64,000 nt of DNA from Apricaphanius iberus (GCA_028564705.1 JAPXFQ010001303.1:749501-813500), one strand, 5' to 3'. Numbered from the stretch's first letter, positions 37,938 to 50,955 are shown. A program made the numbers and translations. The notes: generated by a model from the sequence alone, not told the origin.

Positions 37938-39017
37938 CAGTGTTAGGCATCTTACATTAAAATAGTAATTAGGTATAGTTACAAATTACTTTTTCCAAAA
38001 ACTAATTGAGTTTGTAACTCAATTACTACACTGTAAAAGTAATTAATCAACAAAGTAGCTGTTGCATTATATTTTATTTTTCATTTTATATCATTTGGTA
38101 TTTGACTTTCACTCAATAAGATAAGCTGTGTGCAGAAAAATAAAAAAATATGCAAAAAGTAAATATTGGTCATGCATGATCACACTTTTCATTAAAGTTC
38201 AAAACTATGACAGACAAATGTAGGAAAAAGAAACAAAGAAAATTCTGTCCATTAAGTTGTGCAAAACTACGCATTTGTAATATTGCACAGTTAACCGAGC
38301 ACTACCCAACTTGTTGTAGTAAAACAATTTAAGACTAATTTGGTGTCACCTAGTCACATGAACTGGAAGCTGTTGAAGAAAAACCAAATTTCACAGTAAC
38401 ACATTTATAAGAAATATGACATATGTAAAAAAAAAAATTAAATCATTGTGTTATGTTCTTTGGGTGTCGAGCAACAATTTTATTAATATTTTGGTAGTAT
38501 TTTGTTAGTAGATCTCACAGGTATTTTCCGTGATGTGTGGAGATTTATCAAAAACCAAAACCACCGCCTTCAGGAGGGAGTCTTTAGAGGCGATGTATCT
38601 GTTCTACCAGCATAGTTCTTGAGCGAACGGGTGGAGCGAACAAGTGCACAGCGGAGTGAAGCGCATGCAGTGAAAATTAGGGATGATAAGTTTGAGGGGT
38701 TCTCCAATTTAATGAAACAAATATCCATTGAATATTCAACTTAAAACTAACTTCACCGCGGTCTTACAGCATGCAGTAATACTAAAAAGCACACAGGGTT
38801 TCCATCCTCCCTTGCATCATCGTATTTGCAACATCATCATCACAGACACCTGCTCTCTCCCTGCAGCTGAAGTGTGGCTGTCAGAAAGCCTGACACCACT
38901 GCTCTTTAGTCAACCACGTAACGCTGCAATTTAAATCCCCGGTAATGGTAACTGCTTTGCAACGGCTCCAAACATTAGTAACGCCGTTATACTTAAATGC
39001 TGTTACACCCAACACTG
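37938..39017. mobile_element. hAT-like non-autonomous element
   Basis: The ends are CAGTGTTAGGCATCTTAC on the left and CAGTGTTGGGTGTAAC on the right (read inward). The flanking octamers are ATAGATGG and ATAGATAA, a decayed 8-bp target duplication. Next to the ends are degenerate GTAATTA/GTTAC-rich blocks, as in the well-known fish repeat that begins CAGTGTTGGGCAAGTTAC. It has no coding capacity. Confidence 0.75.
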
Positions 39018-40300
39018 ATAGATAAACTAAGCTTTGAAAATTTGAACTAAGCATTCTCAATTTTGATACTGAAACCTCTGGACTTCCTTCTCACATTTTT
39101 TTCCTCCAATAACTGATCATAATGGATGATTTTGTGAAAAATGTACATATATTCAAGAGCACATGAAGGAAGAAGCCAAAGGTTGAAAAGGATTTTTTTA
39201 TCTTTTTAACCACCATCAGACCTATATTAGAAGAGAAAATAATTAGAGGACTGGGAGCTTGTCCTGTTGTGCCCCTAGCTTGAGCTGTCATGTGTATTTT
39301 TATGCCAAAAGGACAGCTTAGTTATTTTGACTCAACCAAATGCAAAGTCGTCATGTATAATAAATAGCAGCCTAATCTTTTTCTCCCTTAGCATTAAAAT
39401 TGCAAAGAGAGCATAATTAGGCTAGGACTTTTAGCAGTTCTTTAAATAAAGGTGATAGCAACACGGAATCCATCATTTCTCTTGAAGTAAAGCCGCAGAA
39501 TTAATCAGTATCAGCTGGGTTTGAAAACAAGATGGAGTACAAAGCTACAAAGTAAGTGGTTCAAGAACAGAACCTCAAGGAGTCTCACATGCTCTTTATT
39601 TAGTCAAATGAAATGAAAATTCTGCCAAGTAATATTTAAACTAATCTATACCACAGAATCCCACCAACTTTTTCCAGTCTATCAACCAAAGTGTTTAGCT
39701 CAACTGCATCCACATAGAAAACACTAGAGGTAGAAGCTGTTGCATAATTCTGATGTTGTGGTGGTTCAGTTTCACTAGGTCATTTCAAAACAAAGATAAA
39801 CCATTTTGGTTTATTTTAGTGGTTAACGAAACACAATAAAATTATATTATAGTCGTTTGAGCCAATGTGTGTAATGTCCAGTTCTTTATTATGGAGTCTA
39901 TAACCATATTATGTACAGCACAGGCCAAACGTTTGGACACACCTTCTCATTCAGTGCGTTTTCTTTATTTTCATGACCATTTACATTGCAGATTCTCACT
40001 GAAGGCATTAAAACTATGAATGAACACATATGGAATTATGTAGTACTTTTACAAAAAAGTGTGAAATAGCCTGGCCTGCAAAGTCACTGGACCTGATCCC
40101 AATCGAGATGATTTGGGGTGAGCTGAACCGCAGAGTGAAGACAAAAGGGCCAACAAGTACTAAGCATCTCTGGGAACTCCTTCAAGACTGTTGGTAAACC
40201 ATTTCGGGTGACTACCTCTTGAAGCTCAAGAGAATGCAAAGCAGTAATCAGAGCAAAGGGTGACTACTTTGAGGAATCTAAAATATAACACATGTTTTTA

Positions 40301-41532
40301 TAGGGGTGGGCGGGATGGCAAAATTTTCATATCACGGTATTTTGAAAAAACATAACGGTATTACGGTATTTAACGGTATTTTTTTTTGCCATACAAGACA
40401 GTTCATATCCACATTATCTTATAAGAATGAAGAATATAAAAATGTGCTTTAAATAGCCCATTTTACTGCCATGTGGACTGCATCATAGTTTTTTGCAGAC
40501 ACAGGTGAATGATATGAAAATAATTAAAATGATTATGATTCTAGTAGGCATTCTTGCTGTTTTAAGGCTGAATGTATAATTTTTTTTTTAAACCTCACGT
40601 TGGCGCAAGCAACAAATTGTGTCTTCTATGTTGCTGTGTCTGTGTCTCTGTTATGTATTCTCCAAGCCACAGACGGTCGCGGCAGATAACCGCTTGTGCT
40701 GAGCCTGGTTCTGCCGGAGGTTTCTTCCTGTTAAAAGGGAGTTTTTCCTTCCCACTGTCGCTGCATGCTTGCTCAGTATGAGGGATTGCTGAGAATTCCA
40801 CGACGCAATCTTCTGTGGTTCTGTAATTTCTACACTAAACATTGTATTGTAATAACTCTTTTTGTAAAGTGCCTTGAGATGACATCTGTTGTGAAATGGC
40901 GCTATATAAATAAACTGAATTGAATTGAATTGAATTGCTTTGCACGTAGTACTGAAGAAAGAGTATAGACTCAGATCGGATTTTGCCAAAGAAGTGAAAT
41001 TAACATGGCGACCGTACGTGATTATTAGCTGGTTAATATTCAGATAACAGAAAAAAAGACTGCAGAAGTATCGTTGATGGTATGTAAAACATATTTACCT
41101 CTAAATTTGAGATCTTTCCTACTGGTTTTAGCCACCGTTGACCGCGTTTACCTACAGACGGTCAAATAGCGCTCAACATTTTCCCCTACTGGTTACTCTG
41201 AATAGCGTTTGTAAAAGGTATGACGTTCGGTTCTCATTTGACATTTTAAAGCCGATAAACTTTTCAAATTATAGACGAGGCTCCTATTTTTTGGAATTAC
41301 TTCATCAGAATTGTGTGCTTCGCTCCTGCTAGCAGCTGTACTTAAAAACGTTATTTTCTACACTGTGTAGAAGAGCATGTAGCAGTGAAATCGGTCCTGG
41401 CTGAAACACTTGCCCTCATTAAAGGTTCCGGAAGTTGTCGGAGGTATTCACCGGTATAGGGGTATGTTAAAAATTCATATAATGAAAATAAACACCTGTT
41501 TTCCGTATGAACCGGTATGCCGCCCAGGCCTA
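40301..41532. mobile_element. hAT-like element inserted in Tc1
   Basis: The inverted ends are TAGGGGTGGGCGG and, inward from the right, TAGGCCTGGGCGG. The flanking octamers TGTTTTTA (40293-40300) and TGTATTTA (41533-41540) form an 8-bp target duplication with one change. The inner ends are rich in CGGTAT. There is no transposase frame. A retroelement tail (40675-40937) lies inside it. Confidence 0.8.
40675..40937 (+). mobile_element. Retroelement 3' end with (GAATT)n tail
   Basis: GAGCCTGGTTCTGCCGGAGG, TTCCTGTTAAAAGGGAGTTT, then GTGCCTTGAGATGACATCTG, GGCGCTATATAAATAAACTG and an AATTG/GAATT repeat tail. This is a highly recurrent 3' end in teleost genomes, probably of a LINE or LINE-mobilised SINE. 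The 5' boundary is uncertain. Confidence 0.75.
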
Positions 41533-44500
41533 TGTATTTAGTTATGTCACCCTTTTTGTTTAACTACATACAGTAATTACATACATTGTGTTCATTCATA
41601 GTTTTGATGTCCTTATTTGAGAATCTACAATGTAGTCCTGAAAATAAAGATAATCATGGAATGAGAAGGTCTGTCCAAACTTTTGGCCTGTACTGTATAT
41701 ATACATGGGTATAATCCCCCCTCTATCCCTCTTTTGCAGCTCAAAACCATGGTTGCAGAATGTAGCATATTTACCTCAGTTTCTACTTCTCTATCAAAAT
41801 AACTAAGCAATTTCTTTAGCTTTTTTTAAGACTAGTTTTATTAAAAACCTTTCCTAAATCAAGGCAAGGAGAGTTAAAAGATGTTTCTTACACAGTAGGA
41901 CTGAAAATCACCATGAAAATGGTGGAGCTACTGGTGGGCTGTTGTGATTTATGTTGTCTGGAAGTCCATTTAGTTACTTTATGAACTAAAGCCTCTGCTG
42001 CGCCTCCTAGGTGAGTTATTAGTACGGAAAAATTTGTTATAGTCTACAGAAAACTCAAAAAGGAATTTTGTGTAAAATAAATTTGATTTCTTATTGGGGG
42101 TTTTGTTTTAAGGAGTCAGTTATTTCAGTTGCTGACCACACTGGATTAAAAAAGCCAGTCGAACTTGGGTCTGGATCTTTCTCAGAGATTTGTCCTCTAA
42201 CAATCACACAACCAGTCATGATTTTCCATGTTCAGGTCTTGGACTTGTGTCTCTGTACTTCCTCTTCTGGCTCCAGGCTGTATCATTTTTCCAAAGCTGC
42301 ATTTATCCTCTGGGGGATGCTCACTTCCTTTGCAAAGCAGCTTATAAATAGCCCTTCAACTCTGTTCCTTTAAAAAATCTGTTTTCACTGTACAGGCAAA
42401 ACATCTTTTTATTCTGCTGCTGTTTTAGTTTCACCTCACGGTATCTGTTTCAAAGGAGATGCTTCGTGAGAGTTTCACCCTTGAGGTTAGAGTTTTGTTT
42501 GATTTCCTCTCAGGGTAGAGTCTTAGTCAGCTGAAACAAGTAACTTAACCAAACAGCCTTCCTCAACAACTGTGCTGCAGCTTCATGATCAGTTCCCAAA
42601 ACAAGTAATGATAACCATCTTTGCGCTGTTATGCTGCAATCTCAAGGTTTTTTGTTAAAGACAGAAAGTTTACTCTGATCGTTTATGTGGTTATGTTATA
42701 AGCATCTTATGGTTCATCCACCACGTATCTTAGTATTTCTAGATTTCGTCATCTAACCACTTGTAGTACTTTGAGTAGATTTAGAGCTCAGGTTAAAGCT
42801 GCATTCTGGAGAATTTATTTATGTGTTAAAGTTTTATATATATCTTTAAAATTCTGTGATGTGAAAACTATGATAAAAGGTTAGTGCTCCACAACATTTG
42901 TTATTTTTCTTAAGTCCCTCCTTCCTCCCATAGACCCCTATACAATTCAGACTGAGTGCCGAATTTTTTTAATCTATTTTTTTATTTAATAGCATTCAAG
43001 TTTCTACTACTAATCGAAAAATGCCTTAGAGGCCCGATTAGGGTGTTATGTCCATATGTGTCCCCCCCGATTTACATCAGAGATGCTTTCAACATGGAGA
43101 TGGGCTACCATCGAATCTTAAAAGGCTTCAAACTGACGCAGCTTTGGACACATTTCTGCTGAACAAGTAAGACAGTCATATATTCAGAGGCAAATCAATA
43201 TGATATTTTATTGATAAAGTACACAATGGCATGTCCAATTGTGTGGGGGGTAGAGGGAGCGGAAAGCTTGCAGGAGGAGAAGGAGACGGGATGTTATTTC
43301 CCTGAAATAATCCAGAATGTGGCTTCAACTCCTTCAGTTTGGCTGCAGTTATTCCACCAATGATTAAAAGCATTGTCCATTAATTTGTGATAATGCACAT
43401 CTCCTTGGGCATTATCCCTTAAATATATTAATTTTAATTTGATTTAAGCAAATTTTATATTTCATTCCGCACCCCTGTAAATGCCCTGTGGAGTTGTTTT
43501 TTTTTAGTATAGCTTTTTATTAAATTGTTCTATATTCCACCTTTAAAAGGATTCAGATGTAACATAAAATATGGGTAACTACCCTCATTGAAAAAAAGAT
43601 GTTCAGACACCAAAGAGATTGGTCTGTTTTTTGATGCAATTTAATGAACATGCTGTCTTGTTGAATTTTTAAAATAATGATCCTCTTTTTAACAGCCTCA
43701 TTCTGTTTTTTAATAGATCAAGTTTAAAGGTTGCATTCCAAACTTCAAAGATGGGAGTGGCACAAAGCTCTATCTGTGCTGGCGAGGAGGTCTCTGGCTA
43801 ATGTTTGATAAATGCTCACCCTCAGTAAGAGTGGGTGTCAATAGTAATCCCATTTATCTACACAATAGCCTGTTTGTTGGATGAAGCTCCCTCTTAAATC
43901 CACAACTTTGGACCAAAATCCTGAAAGTTTTGTTTTCCCACATCTACAGCAAAGCCAATCATGGGAACAGATAATACAAAATACTCATGCTATGTGAATA
44001 CAACACCTTTATGCTAACATAAAGCCACTTAAAAACACATTACATGTACTCAGAATCATGAAATATAGTTATCATACAAAGTTTATCTCCATGTTACAAT
44101 GAGTAATTAATCATATTCTGTATTTTAAACTCTGAATGTTGTGGCTAAGTTTTTCAAATTAATTACTGTTTACAAAAGTACTGGGGAAGAGTTTCTGCAA
44201 AAAAATTATAATTTGCACATCCTTTAGCAATATGTATAAAGTTGAGCTTAACAAAGTGCTTTTTTTTAAACAACAGTAACAAGTTCCTACTCATTAAAAA
44301 AAGTTTTGAAAAACCCAAATTTAACATATGTAATTTAATTCATGCAATATGGGGAGAAAAAATTTAAAAAAATATTTAAAGTCACCGGGACCAGAGTGAA
44401 CTACCTACTACATGCTTTTAAAACTTGCCTATTGTCTTAGTCACTTCATAAAATGGAAAAGACAAAAAACTGTGCCATTCAAGTAAAACTTATGTGCAAG

Positions 44501-45350
44501 TCAGGAAATGGCCAATCATCCAAATGTTCCCATATCTACAGTCAGAGCAATAAATAAAACCTTTAACACAATGCTGACTGTAACAGGTAGAGCTGGATGT
44601 TAAATCACCCTCACCTTTCCCCCTTACACACTGAGAAGGATGTTTGCAGATAAAGAAATCACTGAAGCTGGCTGTGTCAAAGTCTCCATGACAACCCTTG
44701 GATGTTATCTACATTTAAAAATTTTGTTTGGGAATGATGACAGAGAAAAAGGCCTTTTTATTGTCCTAGCATTGTAAATATGTACAGGTGGAGGATTCCT
44801 ATAGAAAATTTGAGTGATGAACGAAAGTGGAAAACCTAAGTGGTCGAGTGTAGCTTTCTGGATGCCTCCTTGCTCCAAAACATAACCTGGCCTTTGCAGT
44901 ACTTGCTGAAAATACCAAGTAGGTAATTTAGCCTTTTGATTTAAGTGTATTGGAACAGGGAACAAAAAGGCGCAGAAAAATGGCACTCAGATGACTGAAG
45001 CTGCAGGCCCCTTATCTAGAGAAATTTAGCTAAAAACTGTGGTCACAAAAGCCTCCGTGTTTTAACCTTCTTAATTTTGACTAAATGTTATGTTGGCATA
45101 AAGGGGTTGCATAAAGTACTAACAGCAATAAAATTGGTTTTGTGTATGCACATATTGGATGGATTGTCATTTGTATATTATTGCAATAAAGCATTAATTT
45201 ATTTTTAGGCTTTTTATCAATCATTAGCAGGGGAGGGGTTGTGCCAAGTATATTGGATGATAAAACTGAAATAATTGAAAGTCCCAAGATTCAGAAAGTG
45301 GCAGCTTGAAGCTGTTGATGATGATGAGCAGTGAGAGTCAAGTGGACCTG

Positions 45351-46715
45351 GGGCCGTATTCACAAAGACTCTTATCTTACCGCTAGGTATTAGTCCTAAC
45401 TTGCGCTAAAAGGTCTCACGTAGGAGTTGTCGTCTGAAACCTATTCACAAACTCACTAAGAGCTACTTTTACGTAGAACAAATCCCTAAAAGTAAGCTAA
45501 GAGTTACGTCCCGTTGCTATGGAAAACGTCATTTCCTATGCATGAGTAAATAGATGGACAACAGTGTGATTGGTTGTTGAATGACACGTGTGAAACCAGG
45601 AAATGGAAAACTTCAATGTCGATAAAAGCGTAAGTATGAACAGCACAAATAAGCAGAAATAATGCATGATGACATATTTGTGTCGGCCACGAGACAACTA
45701 TGTTCATACAACTTAAACACAATAGCCTACTTACAGACAGGGTTTAAAAACGACAAAATGTGAAATGCATCATATTATGCGACAGACTGGCGTCCTATCC
45801 AGGGTGTACCCTGCCTAACGCCTGCTGATAGCTGGGATAAGCTCCTGACCCCTCCACACCCGCGACCCTGAATTGGATGAAAGCGGTATAGATAATGGAT
45901 GGATGGATGCATCATATTAAGGGATTGATTGCAAGTAGGCTGTAAACAATTAGGCTATCTATTGAGCACACTAGCCATATCTTAAATAGACCCCCCCCCA
46001 CTTCCGTGAAAAGCATCTTGTGAACTGAAAATAAGTGGCGAGAAAAGAATAAGGAAGCCTAACTGGTCGCACGACCAATTATTTCTACTGGCGCAGTTGG
46101 TACTGGAGAGGAGGACGGTCCGCAACGGGTGATTCGGAGCCGGGATTACCAATTAAAAGAAAAGGGAGGCATGGGTGGAAATTAGCAGCAAAGTAAATGC
46201 ATCTTATCCAGCGGTGTCTCGAACAGCAGAAGAGAGGAGACAGTATTCTCTACAATCCCAGTGTCGGCTCGAGATCGCTGATTATAAAAAGGATGCTGCT
46301 GCAACAGGTAGGCAATGTCCGTCATATAGGCTTCCCTACATCTGTTGTATAAATTGGAAGACATGCACGTTTTCTTCTTTGTGCAGGGGGAACAATATAT
46401 TATGGACACGATTTAGTCTGTATCGTTTGGTCAATTCAGAATCATCCAGAGTGTCCTACACATTGCGTCTTGCTGCAGCCATTTTGGGAGTCTTTGTGAA
46501 TAGGTCTTAGGAGTTAGGAGTCCTCTTGACTTCTTTTAAGGACTCCCAGACTTGGGAGCTACTTTTAGGCCTAAAAGATGTTGTGAATTACTTTTATCTT
46601 AAGAAACTAGGAGTCCTCAATTTAGGAGTGACACGCCCACATTTTTTAGGAGTTACTCCTAAATTCACCAGTTAGGACCTACTTTTAGCGCTAAGATTCT
46701 TTGTGAATACGGCCC
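45351..46715 (+). mobile_element. PIF/Harbinger element with CTG duplication and Myb/SANT relic
   Basis: The inverted ends GGGCCGTATTCACAAAG are near perfect at both edges, and each is followed outward by CTG (45348-45350, 46716-46718). A 3-bp C(W)G duplication is typical of some Harbinger groups. Near 46170-46305 the plus strand encodes VEISSKVNASYPAVSRTAEE and, after a shift, EIADYKKDAAATG, which resembles the Myb/SANT-like protein that Harbinger elements carry beside the transposase. No DDE transposase remains. A 129-bp LINE tail is nested at 45778-45906. Confidence 0.85.
45778..45906 (+). mobile_element. 5'-truncated LINE tail with 13-bp target duplication
   Basis: The insert begins near GACAGACTGGCGTCCTATCC, contains AGCTGGGATAAGCTCCTGAC and ends in GATAATGGATGGATGG. 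It is bracketed by the direct repeat ATGCATCATATTA (45765-45777 and 45907-45919). Duplication, truncation and a short-repeat 3' tail indicate target-primed reverse transcription. Confidence 0.88.
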
Positions 46716-47531
46716 CTGATCTAGTGGGTGACTGAAGCAGAATAAAGCTGCAACAGTGTCCAAAATATTCAAGAAACACCAATAACGAAAGCTGATAATC
46801 AATTCTTTAAATCTAACTGAGTAGTTGCCATAATTATTACTGTGATCAATCGGTGAGTTCATGATGGGATGGTACCGCAGAGGATGCAAATGGAAACAAC
46901 ACGCTTTGGAAATTTGGTAGACAAATTTCACAGGAAGGACAATTTTATGTGATAAACTGAATCGCTGTAAAGATTCCAGTGATACAATAACCTAGATTTA
47001 TGGTGCAAATATCCTTTGACATTAGATATATTCTACTATAGACTCCTTAAAACATGTCCCTCTGACTTGTCTAATCCGTCATTTACTACTTGCACCAAAT
47101 TATTTTTGAACATTTGCCAGAGTAATGAAGCTCGTTTTGTCTTAATTTCATATGTTTTGTGGTCTTTTAATTTCAAAATGTTCACATTGTTGTAAAAAAA
47201 CAACTTTCAAATAACTCTGGTTTATGTTTGTTTTTTTCAGTTTAGGTCATTATTGAGAAATAATTTTACAGTTTCCCAGTATCCTAGGTTTGAACATATT
47301 TGTCAGAGTTGAATAGCTTATTGTATACCGGGGATTTTCCAGCAAATATGCTTACATCTGCATTTATAAAGAACTTTTTAAATTAAGTTGACTTAAGTGT
47401 AGCAGATAACTGTTCCTAACATCAAAACTGTCATGTTTTTGTTTGGGTGTGAAGTTGTGTGGTCTGAGATGTTTTTTTGCACCTATGAAACCCATAACCG
47501 CACTTTCTTGATTCTTTTTTTTCTGACACAG

Positions 47532-47597
47532 GTGGTGATGAGGAATATATCTACATGAATAAAGTGCTTGTTTCTGGAAAGGACAAAGATGACAAAG
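47532..47597 (+). CDS. afap1l2: AFAP1L2 coding exon 3 with the PI3K docking motif
   Basis: 66 nt between acceptor TGACACAG (ending 47531) and donor AAAG|GTGAGA (47598), in phase 1 and out phase 1. It encodes GGDEEYIYMNKVLVSGKDKD and a short remainder, against human SSDEEYIYMNKV. When exons 1-3 are joined, the first tyrosine of YIYM is residue 54, the same number as human Tyr54, whose phosphorylation recruits the p85 SH2 domains of PI3-kinase. The exon is symmetric, so leaving it out would keep the frame and delete the site. Confidence 0.92.
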
Positions 47598-48294
47598 GTG
47601 AGAGTTTTAAGATGTAAGACAATCAGGAAAATGTTTTGTTTATGAGATAATAAGATGAAATTTGAAACCTAAAACAAATGGACTATAAGCACAGACAAAT
47701 AACTTTTCCCATAATGCAACATTTTTGTTGATGCAGTCATCCTGCTTGTCCAATAGTGAAGCTGTAATGAAAAGATAAAAATCCTGGACATCAAAGGGAT
47801 TATACTTTTATTCATAACTTTCATAATCTATCACTTGCATATTCAGATGTCCTAGATGCCTATCAGAAGAGTTCAAATGACAAACCTAATCGTTAGGTTA
47901 GCGTTTCATCATTGTTGTTTGTTGTAGGTGTTACGGCATCCTAAAAATCATGTAGTGTTTGGACCATTACAGACTGACTTAGTTTTGCTTTTAGTAACAC
48001 ATGTTTCAGATCATCATACAAATTAGTCAAAGAAAACAGGATTAAATAGAAAATAGTTTCAAATGAAATTCCCTCTTATTAACTCATGAAGTTAACTGTG
48101 ATAAAGAAATTTTTTTGGAAAGTTATTTACTTTCCACAATTTAAAATCAGGTCAGAAGAAGCAGGAAATCACTTCAACAGAATCTGTCTGACAACATGAA
48201 GTAGCCTAGAGCAGTTCAAACTGTGACACAACATCCCCTGATATAATTTTCTTTTAAACTGGTGAGAAACAAAGTCCTTGATCTGTCACCAATG

Positions 48295-48985
48295 AAATCT
48301 CCCAAGGCATTTGTGGCTTCAGAGCTCCTTCAACCACACTGAGCATTTTTCCACAAAACATGGCTCACTGGAGAACCTTCTTAGGAGTTGCTGGTCTGCT
48401 AAAATTATTCCCAAGAGTATTGGCGGCTCATCCAGGAGGTCACAAATAACTCAGAAGAACATCCATAGCATTGCTAGCCTCATTTGCTTAAGTTTAGGTT
48501 AGTGTTCATGATTCAACAATAAGAAAGATACTTGTAAAAAAAATGGCAACCCTGGGAGAGTCCAAAGACCAGATCTCACAACGGACCTTAAAGATCAGGG
48601 ATAAATTTGCCCCCACCAAAAAAATCTCTTAATCATCCCAAAGACTTTTGGGACAATAATCTATAAACTGATGAGACAAAAGCTGAACTGTTTTTTTTCA
48701 TTTAGAAGTGCATCCCATTACATCTTCTGATATTAACACAGCATGTTGTAGAAATGACATCATGGTGACGGGCAAATATGATCCTGTTATTGTGATGACC
48801 CAAAGCTGCCTAGATGACTTGCTCCAATTGGTGGAGCTGTGATTTCTACTCACTTGCAGAAAATTCTGGAGGTGAATGTTGATGCATCAAGTTATGGCCT
48901 TATAAACTCAAATGCACTTGAGTTATACTGTATGATGCAACAATTACCTGAGCACAACAGCCTAAATGCAATTGAGGGGCTTAAA
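48295..48985 (+). mobile_element. Decayed Tc1-like transposase relic
   Basis: Plus-strand blocks in Tc1 order: CTCACTGGAGAACCTTCTTA (near 48363), CATCCAGGAGGTCACAAATA (near 48428), CATCCCAAAGACTTTTGGGA (48634-48653), and CTGATGAGACAAAAGCTGAA then CATCCCATTACATCTTCTG. Frames are broken throughout. It belongs to the same general family as 12330-13040. Confidence 0.75.
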
Positions 48986-50149
48986 TAAACCCTAAATTTG
49001 TGTATTTCTCATCAAGTTCAGTTTTAGACATCATATATGTTTGTTTGTTTTTTAGAAATCTAACCTAACTTTATCAGATTAATTCTGTTTAATCTTTAGG
49101 TCTGTAAAGAATGTTTGTAATAAAGCTTGGAGAAAGAACACTTACCAAAATGACTCTAACTGGTATTGTGTCGTTTTGTCCAAGTGTGTATAACGGTGCA
49201 CATAAACATAACATAACATCTCAAGGTCAATTTAGATTAAATGAATAGCTGAAAAGATAAGCTATTGCAAGCAGAGGCACCCCCTCACCTGTCCTCCTCC
49301 CACGCACCATTTCCTGTCTCTTTCTTCGAAGCCTCCTCACGATCTGAGACTGACCTGTTTCGTTTGGACGGTGATAAAGAATGTGGTTTGAGCATGAACC
49401 AGACTTAACACATATTTTCAACAGCAGCACTAGCAAAGCCACAAGTTTTTTTTTGTTTTTTTGTTTTTTGACAGTGACTGTTGGAACACTGAGATGTGAG
49501 AACTAAACTTTCATAATCGACAGACTCGTTTGTTGCTCAAAGACATTTTAAGATTTCAGATTAAGAGGGGCTAAATTGATCTGCTCCTTTTAGAGGCATT
49601 AAGTAATGCCACTTTGAGTCTTTGAAGCATAATTATTTCTGTAGTATTCATATATAAATATTTGTTTATCGTCTCTTTTTTTTTCTTGGCAGAAATTACG
49701 CTTAGCCAAACAACACTGGAAGCAGATTATTATTCTAAAGGGGTCTTTTGGCAATTGTTTTGTACAGGATCCATGCTCACTTTCCACTCTATTTGGAGCA
49801 CCTGTTAAGTTGCCTATCATAACAAATAGCAATTTAGCCAATCTCATGGCTGCAAATCAATGTGTGTAGACATCTAGTTGTATTGCAGAGCACTAACCAA
49901 AGTTCAAACTAAGCATCAGAATGGAGCCTCATATGGAGCTGTCTCAGCCACCTTATGTCCAAAACAGCATTCTCCATAGTCCTGTCTCTTCTCTGTTCAT
50001 CGCGAGTTGCCACAGCAGTATTGATCTGGCACATTTGCCAAACACAATAGAGCAATCCTAAAACCGCTAAACTCAGCTGCTACTCCATGTTTATTTACAT
50101 TTCACTGTACCAGAGCCGTTCTGGAAGAGCCTTGCCACTCTCCATTTAG

Positions 50150-50955
50150 TCCCATTGTAACAAAATTTGGTTGCCGCTCCTCTAGAGTTCCACTGGGGAC
50201 GATCGCCATGAGTGCAAGATGAAAGGGAGTCTATGGAGTTAGACGACTAAATTTTTCTCTTTCACCCGATTGCTGTTGAGAAATCTAAGATTTGATTGAC
50301 GGTTTCACAATGTCCAAAATGGGTTATACATCGAAAGTTGAATTAAAGAGTACGTGTGTCCTTTCGTTTTCTTACAGGTTGAGTTGTTGTTGCCCATAAT
50401 AGACTAGCATTTTGCTAATGACCGCTGATTGGTCAGTGAAGGACTGATTACGATCAGATGTACCACTTGACGGCATTGTTGCATCCGAAGCGGTACCAGA
50501 AAGTTAAGGCAGACTTTTTCGCCTACGTTTATTTTTTTAAATTTTTTTAAACCCAACAACTTTTTTTGGGTTGTTAGCACTGTTATCTGCTTATGGTTAT
50601 TTATGTACTGTGAAATTTAAACGGAAGAATAAGGATTTCCGTAAACCAGTATCTCTGGTCGTACGATGTGTATGACGTCATTGACATTTCAAAATTCTTT
50701 TTAAAGCAAATAAATGACTCTAAAAATCTAACACCCAGCAATGTGTAATTTCTTTGCATCTCCTTTCGAAAAATATATTCAAATTACTAGACAAAAAATT
50801 ATATCCTCAGAAAAGAGGCTTTTGAGAGCTATTGCTCCATAGACCTTCAGTCATTCTGCACTCATCATGAGACTGCCTCATATGGAACCAGAGTGGAAAT
50901 GCAACCAGTTCACAACCCGGAAGTACCATGAGACTGGGAGTCTACCGGATTATCA
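50150..50955. mobile_element. Element with long imperfect inverted repeats
   Basis: The left arm (ATGAGTGCAAGATGAAAGGG then AGTCTATGGAG, about 50209-50238) matches the reverse complement of the right arm (ATGAGTGCAGAATGACTGAA then GGTCTATGGAG, about 50840-50871). Similarity continues outward for roughly 60 bp (TTGGTTGC, GTTCCA). The outer edges and target duplication are not resolved. No coding capacity; superfamily unknown. Confidence 0.55.

Larger units (their letters stand above)
39916..41694 (+). mobile_element. Tc1-like element with nested hAT insertion
   Basis: The ends CAGCACAGGCCAAACGTTTG and (inward from the right) CAGTACAGGCCAAAAGTTTG are flanked by TA (39914-39915, 41695-41696). 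The left part holds a transposase C-terminal piece on the plus strand, LIPIEMIWGELNRRVKTKGP (about 40095-40155). Without the nested element (40301-41532) this copy is about 550 bp, an internally deleted derivative like the one at 60912-61450. Confidence 0.85.
37720..47531 (+). other. afap1l2: afap1l2 intron 2
   Basis: About 9.8 kb. It contains hAT, Tc1 and Harbinger insertions listed separately. The stretches 41700-45340 and 46720-47530 show no repeat or gene that I recognise. Confidence 0.85.
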
